Positions 1 through 9,759 of a stretch of 64,000 bases of DNA are shown here, piece by piece (position 1 is the first letter of the stretch; every line of letters starts with the position of its first letter). Position numbers and translations under genes: made by a program. The DNA comes from Ilex aquifolium (Eukaryota > Streptophyta > Magnoliopsida > Aquifoliales > Aquifoliaceae): contig OX637396.1 in the NCBI GenBank assembly GCA_951799425.1, forward strand, positions 36,696,701 through 36,760,700, given 5' to 3'. Below the pieces are notes generated by a model that searched no databases, had not been told where the DNA came from, and saw only the letters and a program-made list of their open reading frames with translations.

Positions 1-329
1 AATTAATGAAAATAGTTAGAAATAAATAATAATAAATTTAATTATTTTAACAATTCATTTTTATCTTTTAAAAGAAAGAATATGAAAGGCTTGACTATGT
101 GTAATATTAATGAAGTTTTATTAATATAAATTTCATATTAATAATGTTAGTATTGTGACTTGTGTTAGTCAAGTTGTCCAATTAAAAGTTTAACATCAAT
201 CTAGTCTTATTAATATGAGTTCTAAATTAAATAAGACTAGTATTGTCTTTATATATTGTTTTAGAGTTAAAGTAGTCAATCAAAAGTTTTTCTTAATAGT
301 GTACTTTTATTATTAGTATATATATATAT
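1..329. other. AT-rich sequence, no gene seen
   Basis: This stretch is AT-rich, with short direct repeats of the type TTAATATRA and an (AT)n run at about 320-331. I see no open frame, RNA gene or terminal repeat that I can support. On the minus strand the motif ACTAATAATAAAAGTAC near 300-320 resembles the sequence just inside the putative Helitron 5' end near 19440-19468, so it may be Helitron-derived. Confidence 0.4.
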
Positions 330-549
330 ATGGTATGTGGGCTTCGAGCGGGCTTCGGGTATGTGGGAGGGTTATTGGACCGGGCTTCGGGCCGGGTAGT
401 GGGTTTAGGGGTAAACCCAAACCCTTTCTTAAAGGATATTGGGCTTGGACTCGGGCGGGCCAACTATCAGGCCTATTGGGCTTCGGGCCTATTTTTTTCG
501 GGCCGGATAACGGGACCCGTGGGTAACCCGGCCCATGGACACCCCTAGT
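330..549 (-). mobile_element. hAT-type element terminus (partial)
   Basis: Read on the minus strand, the segment starts TAGGGGTGTCCATGGGCC at 549 and is followed by dense repeats of GGGCC, CGGGC and TTCGGGCC motifs. A TAGGGGTGTC start with GC-rich subterminal repeats is typical of plant hAT elements; a complete relative with the same kind of start lies at 54723-55441. The partner terminus and target duplication were not found, so it is probably truncated or its other end lies outside the window. It abuts exactly the GGT/GGC array of the Helitron-derived block that follows, suggesting insertion there. The two small open frames on the plus strand look like by-products of the GC-rich repeats. 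Confidence 0.5.
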
Positions 550-1850
550 GGTGGCGATGACGATGGCGCTGGTGGCGACAACGGCGACAGTGGTGGTGGC
601 AGTGGCGACGGTGGTGGTGATGGTGGCGATGGCGGCGGTGGTAGTGGTGGGACGGTTTCAAACACTATTTTTTTGTTTAAAATATTTATGAGAAATAATT
701 TTTAAAAGTACTTTTAAAAAGTCACTCCAAACACACCCTTATGATCCTATTTTTTCTATTAAATTTAGGGTGTTAATATTAGCCGTTAGATTAACTTTAA
801 AGTAAAATTTAAAACGATCTGAACAGCGAAAAACAAAAATCCATTTTTTTATCTTTTAAAATTTGAATTGTAAGCTATTTTATTTTATAAATACTAGTCA
901 CAACCGTATACTAGTCACCTAAAGGCACTATGAAACATAAAATTCAAATGCCCAAAAAAATCTATTCCACTATTTTAAATAATAATTTTTCTTTCTTTCA
1001 TTTCTTTGATTACATCATTTAAAAGCTATGTTTATCCATTATTTTCTTAAAAATATCGACAATTTTTTTTCAAAATACGTAATCCGACAAAATTTTCTCA
1101 ACATATGTATACGTGTATGGATAATGTTTGAAATAAAAAACATATTAAACTATAAATTAATCAAATATTAAAATAATTGGGCATGTGATAGAAATGGTGA
1201 TATGATGTTTTTGGGAGGAAAATGTGTAGAAGATAAAATTTAACTTGTGAACTATCTTATTATATAGATATGCGTTTGAATTAAATATTATCTTAAATTT
1301 ATCAAACTTAATTTTTCATTACTCATATTCTATTATAAGATTATGAAAATTTAGTATATTTCTAAAATTCGTTATTCTAATTATAAGAAAAAAGATAAAA
1401 AAAAAATAGTTAAAGTTCTATTTTTTTTTTATAATTTTGTGATTGAGGGTGATTTTTTAGTAATGTTTGAGAAATTAAATTTTTTGAAATTATTAGATTA
1501 GGATTTCACTTATAATTCCTTAAATAAAATAAGAGTAATAGTCAATATACTACTTAATTATATTGAAACTTTACTGTAATTAAGAATTAGTTAAATCATT
1601 AGAATAAGATTTAATATAATACTCTATAATATATATTTTAAAACATATCAAAATTTTAAAAAATTTAAGTTTTACTTAAGAATACACTACAAACTATTTT
1701 CACATAAAATTTTAATACAACTTAAAAAGTTTATCGTAAACTACAAAAATATATTGATGTAGCATAAATTAATTTTAAAAAATTATATATAATTATTTTT
1801 TATCTTAAAAATAAAAGGGTTAAACTTTTTAAATAAAAAAAATTAACATT
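550..1850 (-). mobile_element. Helitron-derived block, copy 1
   Basis: This block matches 17698-19127 closely (by eye only a few percent different over the last 1.2 kb). It holds a GGT/GGC/GAC array (550-655), then AT-rich sequence. On the minus strand it contains a Helitron-type 3' end, AGTGCCTTTAGGTGACTAG ending at 911, followed within about 20 bp by a Helitron-type 5' end whose first 100 bp resemble the start of the Helitron at 13783. The block thus appears to be two Helitrons head to tail. Similarity between copies stops at about 1846, where this copy runs into a minisatellite. No replicase coding was seen. Confidence 0.6.
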
Positions 1851-1856
1851 TTTTTA

Positions 1857-1982
1857 AGCATGTTACTGTTTTGATGTTACTATTTTTTTGTTGAGTATAT
1901 TACTGTTTGATGTTATTATTTTTTTGTTGAGCGTGTTACTGTTTGATGCTACTATTTTTATGTTGAGCGTGTTACTGTTTAA
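1857..1982. repeat. Minisatellite, about 38-bp unit
   Basis: Three to four imperfect tandem copies of a roughly 36-42 bp unit containing GTTACTGTTTGATG, then TACTATTTTT and TTGAGCGTG. The array follows the Helitron-derived block and ends in (AT)n. No coding potential. Confidence 0.7.
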
Positions 1983-2227
1983 TATATATATATATATTGA
2001 TAGGAACATAATTTTAATGTTAGCACAATTTTCAAGATATTAGTTGTTAATACTAATACAATTCTCAATTTAGGAGTTGTTAGTTTTTTCAAACAAGTTT
2101 TAACTAAATATAACTATTAAGGGTATTTTGGACAATGTAGATAAAAATTGACTTATCCCCAAATAAATTTTTTGAGTGTACTTAAACCCAAATAAATCTA
2201 CAAAAAAAGGACCGACCTCCTTAAACC

Positions 2228-2708
2228 CCTTAAATGTAACGGAATGATTGGACACGTCAACAATATTACATAATGTAATTGTTTTTAGGCTGTCTAATTC
2301 TAGGTGCATGTCGGAGAAAAGGGCTCGACAACGGGGGATTGAATCCCACCTACACTACTACAACTACGAATGTTGAAAGAACATAGTGTAGCCAACAAGC
2401 TGCATACCCGGTCTTGAGGAGTGGGTTCATTCCCCTTAATTTTGAGAGCCCTGACTCTCATTCAGTTGGAAGTAGGAAATCAATCCGGACACGACTGATG
2501 ACTTAGCCTTATTTTCTTCTTCGAGTCAACCACCTACCTAACCACTTAGAAAAAGATCCGATAGATAGAAAGAAGCTACCTAAGGCCTAAGCCCAAAACG
2601 TGGCTTATGAGTTGGGTTTGTGCTTAGAAAAGTCGTGAAAATATATATGAATGGGAGTACTTAAATGTAACGTAACGGTTGGACATGATAACAAAGTCAC
2701 ATAATGTT
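2228..2708. other. GC-richer insert between imperfect direct repeats
   Basis: A 48-bp direct repeat (CTTAAATGTAACG, then TTGGACA, then CATAATGT) occurs at 2228-2276 and again at 2660-2708. Between them lies about 380 bp (roughly 2285-2645) that is clearly richer in G+C than its surroundings and low in homopolymers, for example CATTCCCCTTAATTTTGAG at about 2433. The texture resembles plant mitochondrial intergenic DNA, so a nuclear copy of organelle DNA is possible, but I recognise no organelle gene. It could also be an unidentified transposon. No open frame is convincing. Confidence 0.4.
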
Positions 2709-2845
2709 CAATAGAAAAACTAAAAACAATCCCATTTTTTTGGTAGTTATATACTATACGAATGAGTGATTATTAAATTTTATGAGGCTCACTTACCGCT
2801 TGTTCACTTATTAATTGACGATTATACCATGTGATAATGTTGACG

Positions 2846-3200
2846 TGGTGAAATTCAAATCTTTCAATTGTGTCTATTTGATCCCTAAAATTCTTAATTT
2901 ATATATATGTAGTTCAATCACAAACGTCCGTAAAAAAATCATTAACGGCTCTGATCACACGTCAATCAAGTGGGACCAAATAGACATAGATTAAGAACTT
3001 TAGAGACCAAGTAAACATAAATTAGAAAATTTAGGAACTAAATAAATAAAAAATTATGAACCACGTAATTAGTACGTGACCAGAACCATCAACGATTTTA
3101 TAACAAAAGTTTGAATTGTACCACATAAATACAAATTAGAAACCTTAAGACTAAATAGACGCAGTTGAAAGATTGAGAATCAAATAAACACTAAACGTGA
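2846..3200. mobile_element. MITE with long imperfect terminal inverted repeats
   Basis: The left side (from about 2850: TCTTTCAATTGTGTCTATTT, then GATCCCTAAAATTCTTAATTT) is matched in inverted orientation by the right side ending near 3195 (reverse complement TCTTTCAACTGCGTCTATTT, then AGTCTTAAGGTTTCTAATTT). The inverted repeats are about 55 bp with scattered mismatches. I could not fix the exact ends or a target duplication, so the superfamily is open; Mutator-like is a guess. Confidence 0.5.
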
Positions 3201-3249
3201 AGACTAAAAATATATTTTACTCTTTTTTTTTTTTTACAAAAATTAAAAA

Positions 3250-5529
3250 TAAAAACAAAAAACAAAAAATAAAAACAGTCGGTAAATGAAGCCTACATGA
3301 TGGAGATCACCGCGAGATTGAATATTTACTCGGAACGATTTTTATATCTTAAAAATATTTATCCCGCGTGGGAAACGACTCAACTTCACTACTTCCCGTG
3401 CAAGCTTCAACTGGGTCCAGAGTTTTGGGTCCGCTACCGACGGAATTGGCGTCTCTCCCTCTCTCTCTCTCTCTCGATCGCTGGTACTCTCTCTCTGTCC
3501 CTCTATCTACAGACATCTCTTAATGTACACACGAGTATTTGATGTTGATATTGGAACGAATTTAAACTTGGCCTTTAGCTTTCTACGATTTGTAGGTTAT
3601 CGAAATGCTTTTAGAAATGTTGTTGATGCCAGTATATGCACTCTGTTTGATTGTTTTTATGTTGTAGTTTCAGTAATAAAGCTGCATTTGTTTGAAGTTT
3701 CACCAATTTAGATGAACTCTGCAATTTGATGTCGCTAATGAATAATGATGAATGACTCATTGGAGGAGAAAATGCAGTAATGATCATAGAGCATTCGTTG
3801 CTTCTCACGTTTGTCCTCATTTTGTCAGTTGTTGTGATTTAGTTACTGATATTTCCAATTTGATTCCAAATGATCCAATCCAAAATGTTTGTTTAGAGAT
3901 TCATTTTTTATTGGATCATTTAGAGTCAAATTGGGAATTTTATGAAAATGTGATACAATGGAAAGAATGAATGGGCTAAAGCAAGGGCAAGTTGTAAGGA
4001 CTATTACTGTTTTTTACCCTTTTATTATGTTTTATTGTTTGAATTAGGGAGTTTTACATGCACAACAAGCTTATTCTACTTAATTATTATATGTTTAGTG
4101 TCAAGCATGATTTCTAATTCTTTATTTCATGCATATAATTTAGCATAAACTTGCATATAGACATACCCATACATACATATACAAATGCACATGTAGCTAC
4201 CTATTGCATTTTTGAAGAATTAGTTAAGGTTTCTTTGAGAAGTTGCGCCTAGTGTCTTGGCTGTTCACATTTAAGAATTGGAGTTGAGGATTAGGATGTG
4301 TTTGATAGCAAGGAATTGAGGAGAGGACGTATTAGTTCAAATTTGATCTAAGTACCCCCCAAATCCATTTTCGAGGCCCAAATTCCAATTTTCCAATTCC
4401 CTGTCAGTTTCCTCTACCAATATATCTGACTTATCATTAAAAAAAAAAAAAAAAAGATTAATATATTTGATTTCAATGACCTATGGGGTAACAAGATAAG
4501 TTCGAAGATTAATCCAGCTGGCTACCATGATGAGACAAGGTCTTGTCTCTAATCTCTATCCAATTCACCTGAAGGTGCAATAAACAGAATTTCGAGTGAT
4601 TCCTGAATTTCACAGGTCTGTTGCTACTCCAAATATGTAGTAAATATAAAATATGTTTCTTCTGATTTTCCTCTAGTAGAACTATCAGACATTTTGTTCT
4701 CTCCCCCAAAGTTTATCCCTAGCAAATGCTTCTGCTGGAGCTGTCTAATATTTACAGTAGATCTACTGCTCTGCATTTCATTTTATGAACACGTACAGTG
4801 CCATGTGGGACTTATGGCTCCCTTTTGTAAAAAGAATAGATGAACCTTTTGAAGACATTTTTAGTATGTAATACCGAATTTGTATATGGTGACCTTATTA
4901 CATATGGATTTTGCGAGTAATATGGTGCAACCCAACAATAATCCCTACCTTAGGCAACTTTATGTTGAAAATTTAAAATCCGCTTGAGAAGTTTGATCTT
5001 GCATTACTTATTCTTTGTTTGAATGGTAAGAAATCTATTCAGTAAATGAAAAGTTCTTCACTTAAGAAGTGCACAAACTTTTGATCATGAATAGTTTTGG
5101 CAGTTGGCAATGAAGGCCTTAGAATTCGAGATCATAATTTAATCTAGAACTGAAGAATCAAAGTCTGGAGTTGGTGGACCAGTATGACAAAAGGACAGAA
5201 TCTTTGTCCCAACACAAAATATAAGCTTTGTTCCCGAATATGAGATTCATGTGCAAACACTTTGTATAAGTGGGGTAGGATTTAGGGATGTTTTCCAGTG
5301 TATATACAGATATACGGATGCACCGATATATAAATACATGCATATTGACAAAAAATCGCTGAGACTGATGGATATTTCCCATGGGTGGATGGATTTTGTT
5401 TATTTCAGGGACATATATGATCTTACTACTTTAAACATGAAGCATACAGACTGGCTATTGATAAAATGGATATTTTGATGGTACATTATTAACTCTAACA
5501 GTGGAGTTTCATGTCTTAAAAAATTTCAG
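3250..5529 (+). promoter_or_regulatory. Probable COM1 promoter, 5' leader and leader intron
   Basis: A relatively GC-rich island (about 3297-3500) ends in a (CT)n tract, the usual look of a plant 5' leader. From there to the acceptor TTTCAG at 5524-5529, directly before the COM1 start codon, the sequence is ordinary AT-rich DNA without convincing open frames. I infer a transcription start near 3350-3450, a short non-coding exon ending near 3485-3545, and a leader intron of about 2 kb. The acceptor is visible; the donor and transcription start are guesses. Short open frames at 3297-3542 and 3523-3711 are not supported as genes. Confidence 0.4.
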
Positions 5530-5531
5530 AG

Positions 5532-7659
5532 ATGGATGGGGATCTGCAAAAATCTTGGCAACTGGGGTATCCTGTCAATGGTGGTGATGCAAAGTATGTC
5601 TCTGGGCTTAGTACTATATTGGTTGCCACCATTCAAGAAGCGAAAGACAGAATTTCTCAGATAGAGTATATTTTCTGCAGCCAGCTCTTCCCAACTTTCC
5701 AATCAAAATCAAAAAGCCTGCAGCAAATATATTCTGATGCCAGGAAAGCTGCAGAAGATAAATGGAAGGATAAGGAAAATGATCTCCTACGCCAAATAGA
5801 AAAGCTGCAGCTCGAAAAGGAGCAACTCCTTGTAGAAAACCAGTCTCTGAAATTAGAGAACGCAAAGTTTGTGAATTCTGAAGTGCAGGAGCTCCAACGA
5901 GAGGTCCTCCAGAAGTCCAAGGAAGTGGATGAGGGAATGGAAGTACAAAAGGAATTCCTTAAATTGTTACAGTCAAAGGAAGCTTTGATAGTTACATCAG
6001 AGAGACAATTGAAAGCGCAGGAAAAGAAGACAAATGAGCTTCTTGTCAAACTTGAAAGTTTAGAGAACAAACATGATAAGCTCCGGGAGCAGCTCTGTGA
6101 AAAGACTGAAGAAGTTGACAGAAGTAAGGAGTTGCAAGACAACCTGCTCAAAAAGATTGATTTACAGGCCTCAAATATGGCAAATACTGAACAACTCTTA
6201 AATGGTTATGAAAAGGAAAAAAATATACTCACTGCTAAATTACAAGGTTTGGAGGATAATGTTGATTTCCTTCAGAAGGAACTCAGGAAGAAAATTGAAG
6301 ACGCAAAGGATGGAAGAAAAGTGCAAGAACAGTTACTCCAACAGATTGACTTGGATGGTTCAGAACTGTTGAAAGCTGGACAGGAGTTGGAAGAGATTGA
6401 GAAAGATAAAAAGTTGCTTGTGACGAAACTAAATGGCTTAGAGGAGCAAGTAAATAAGCTCCAAGAAGATCTCCGTGTAAGAAGCAATGAATTGGCTGAA
6501 GGAATGGAGTTGCATGGAAAATTACTCCATCAAATTGAAGCAAAAAACTCTGACTTACTATCTGAGAAGAACAAAAGAAGGAATGTGATTGATGCTTATA
6601 AGAAGCTAAAATCTCAGCATGATTTTCTTTGCAAAAAATTAGGTCTTACTGCAGAGAATATGCTCCCCCAAAGCAGAATAGAAGATAGAGATTCATTAAC
6701 GCATAATCAGAATCCAGTGACTTCCCCTGGTATGCTGCACTGCTTTTATCCTATCCTTCTTGTTAAAAGGTATTTCTTGAGTTGTCCATTGTCGTAAGAA
6801 GAATTTGTGTTGCATTCACCCAAGTTATGCTACACTTAATATTGACTCTGATAACATATACATATAGAATTCATTTCGCACATTCTTGCCTTGCTATTCC
6901 CTTGGGATTGCAATGTGTTTATCATCAATGCTTACCAATCTACTTTCTGGTGTCATAGTTATTGAGAACAAAGTCGGAAAAACTTCTTCGATTGCTTGCA
7001 AGATGACGCAGCCAAATGAAGAGCAAGAAAGCTCCGAAGATGACAAAGGATTCAGATTAATTCAAAGATCAAACTCCGTATCTCCTTTTGGTTCCAGTTC
7101 CTCCATTGCAGAAAAACTCCCCACTAATGTGAAATCATGCTCACCAGGTGGCACTAAGCGTCCCGTTCCTTATTGGCGAGATACCAGGTCCCATAAGAAC
7201 CGAGGTGGCCCTGATCCACATGATGATTTCCTTGATACTCCCTTGGAGAATATTAGGGGAAACATAAAGAAAACCATGAAGGAAGTAGTTCATGATCTTC
7301 CACAGCCAAATCCAAAAGACGTGAATTTTGACAACTCGGACGATGAAACACAGGACATGAATGTTGATCCTGGACCAGAAAAGCAGCAAATACCACCTCC
7401 ACAGCCTGGAATAAGAGGTTTTAAGTATGTGGAACCTGTGAGGAAGAAATCTGATAGGGAAAATTTGAAGGGAATTGAATGCAAACAGTGCAAGAAATTC
7501 TATGATGCGGTTCTTCCTGATGGAGGTAAGGACACTGATGGTAATAAGCAGAACTTACGCTGTGAGCATCATGATGGAGTTTCAAGGCATCGGTATAGGT
7601 ATGCACCTCCTTTGACTCCTGAAGGATTTTGGAATATTGGATTTGAATCTGAAATGTGA
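5532..7659 (+). CDS. COM1: COM1/SAE2/CtIP-like DNA-end resection protein
   Basis: Two coding exons, 5532-6729 and 6959-7659, join in frame (phase 1, donor GTATGC, acceptor CATAG) to give about 632 aa. Residues roughly 60-370 are a long, charged coiled coil rich in Glu, Lys and Leu. The C terminus carries the SAE2/CtIP domain: a CxxC pair (Cys574, Cys577), Cys601 followed by two His, an RHR motif (609-611), and the near-terminal APPLTPEGFW. Members of this family (CtIP, Sae2, Ctp1, plant COM1/GR1) work with MRE11-RAD50-NBS1 to start resection of DNA double-strand breaks; Arabidopsis COM1 is needed for meiotic break repair. Thr619-Pro matches the CDK site that activates CtIP and Sae2 in other organisms. 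The start codon is the first ATG, two bases after a clear acceptor. No break is seen, so the gene looks functional. Confidence 0.93.
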
Positions 7660-7748
7660 CTTTCTTGTTTGAAGAGTAATTTCATTTTAACTTCAATCAG
7701 TTAGATGTTTTAATTCAATTGGTTACTGTTGTCTTCAATGTAACCAAA

Positions 7749-7864
7749 ACCAATGGGCCTTTGCCCCAATGGTACTCCTTGTCTTGTAAAGACTTTGTCT
7801 TCTTGAGGTCAAGGGTTCAAGTCCCCCTTCCCTTAACCCCTCCCAAAAAATAATAAAAAAAAAA
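7749..7864 (+). mobile_element. tRNA-derived SINE with 11-bp target duplication
   Basis: About 116 bp, starting ACCAATGGGCCTTTGCCCC and containing GGTTCAAGTCC, a perfect match to the RNA polymerase III B box, with an A-box-like TTTGCCCCAATGG upstream. It ends in an A-rich tail (AATAATAAAAAAAAAA). The duplication ATGTAACCAAA lies at 7738-7748 and 7865-7875. It sits about 90 bp past the COM1 stop codon, so it may lie in the COM1 3' untranslated region. Confidence 0.85.
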
Positions 7865-7875
7865 ATGTAACCAAA

Positions 7876-9759
7876 GGGTTAACACAAAGGTAGAATGAAA
7901 GCAACATTTCGTTTGCTGAATGTTTAACCATGTTATTATTATTTAAGCCTCACTCAAGTTTATCACCACCCTTGCAAAGTTCTAACCATAGACAGGTACC
8001 AAGAAAACACTGAAATGCAAAATCCGACAAATAAAGGCTCAAAACTAATTTAGATCACTTTAATAGTTTGCAGTTTCTTGGTGGGGGCTTCCATTATTTC
8101 TGTCTTGGATATGCACGGCAAATAAAATTACAAAAGCAATCATGTTTTTCTTGAGAACATGTAGACGTCTGATTCAAAGACAATAATCGTAGGCTATTCT
8201 ATAGTGTCAAGCCTTTCATAGTTAGATCCTATTGGCAATCACTTGTATAACATCATTTTGCGTCAAAGAAATGCTTTCAAATACGAAGAGGCTGAATACC
8301 TGTTCAAAAACAGAAACAGCAGCATTTAGTCGTTACTCTTTTGTTTTTAAGTCTTGAGGGCTTTGCTACAAGTCGTTAGTTTTTCCTTTGACTAAGTGCG
8401 AAGTTAATAAATTCTATATGGAAATTGGAAAAACTCAATATTGTGAGTAGTCCTAGTGGTTTTAAGTCAGCACTTGCCTTAGGTATCACCAGAAAGTTTG
8501 CTCCCACCACCACCTCCTCTTTTCTATGTTTGCATATGGTTTCATTTGCTTTTCTTATTGAGTAATTGTCAAGCTAGATTGAAACTAGAGTCAACAAAAT
8601 AGAATCTAAGCTTGTGGATGGTACCCCTTTTTCATTGTAAATCTATAAGCTAGTCCCCCTTCGGTTTTCCGCCCCAGGAAGTATTTATTGATTGCTTATT
8701 GTGGTTTTACTCGAGCCTTATGTTCCCCCTGGACAGATTAAGAGAAATCCTGTGGCATGTGGATAACGTGGTAGGACTGTTTCTGGGTGAGATCACTTGG
8801 TTGAACGTTTTGAACATAAGCACCTTTGGTTGTAGATTAGTTTTCAACAGTAGACTCTGTTTTTTTCTTAGAACTTGTTCCAAATTGGCATAATAAAAAC
8901 CAATTAAAACTAGTATAAGTGTGTTATAAGATTTTTTCCATTCATCGTCAATTGATTTTGAGTTGCGAGTAATTGGTTTCTATTTGTTCGTGTCGTAGTT
9001 GCACCTTGCTATGTATGTGCAGGGAATGGAGTTTATTCCACAAGGGTAATACATCGCAAATATGGGCATTTTCATTAGTATTAAGTTTTTTTGAATTGGG
9101 TGATTTAACACTTTTAAACACCCACTACAATAATGCTCAAGTAACATCTAATTTGGCTATCAAATTAAAAAAAAAAATAATGCTTAAGTTGGATGGATGA
9201 GACCTATAATACAAGGTTCTTTGGATCGTAAATGAGATTCAAAGCAAAAATAAAATCATACCGAAACTGTAAAATCTCCCATCAGGGAGTATGAATAACG
9301 ATCAGGGAATACGAATAGTCCATGACAACCTAATATCATTAGTGATTCACATCTTTCTATTAATTCAAATAAGTCCCAAAAGGAATCTTCACCCATACAT
9401 GTTGGGTAATGTACCACTGATCGTTATTTAGGAAAGTGTACCGAATGAAATCTAGTTCCATATTACTAGGGCTCATATCATTAATGAAAGCACCTGGATT
9501 GCAACACGAGAGTGGGCCATACTGAATATGAATAAGATTGTTTTATTGTGATCTAGACATGATAAGTTCGAGTCACACATAAATTACCCCTCGGCAGGTA
9601 ATGCGAGAACATTGTGCAATGAGCACCATTTTTATTCCTGATTGAAATATCAAATGAGCATAATGCTACAATCTCAAATTCAGCTTCAATCAACTACTTC
9701 TTGCCTTTGCAAGTTCAATCTCCCAATGAATACATACAATAATTTTGAAACCATGAACT
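7876..9759. other. Intergenic, COM1 to methyltransferase (convergent)
   Basis: The spacer between two convergent genes should include both 3' untranslated regions. It is AT-rich with short open frames only (8699-8893, 8973-9200), which show no recognisable domain. A stretch at about 8450-8510 containing CCTAGTGGTTTTAAG and one at about 9560-9580 with AAGTTCGAGTC vaguely resemble tRNA boxes but have no tail or target duplication. Nothing else is supported. Confidence 0.5.

Noticed and set aside
5614..6543. Minus-strand frames of 71-164 aa opposite COM1
   Set aside because: Ser/Phe/Leu-rich shadows of the Glu/Lys/Leu-rich coiled coil on the plus strand.
8450..8510. Possible second SINE or tRNA-like sequence after COM1
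   Set aside because: The A-box-like part is weak, no B box, tail or target duplication is visible.
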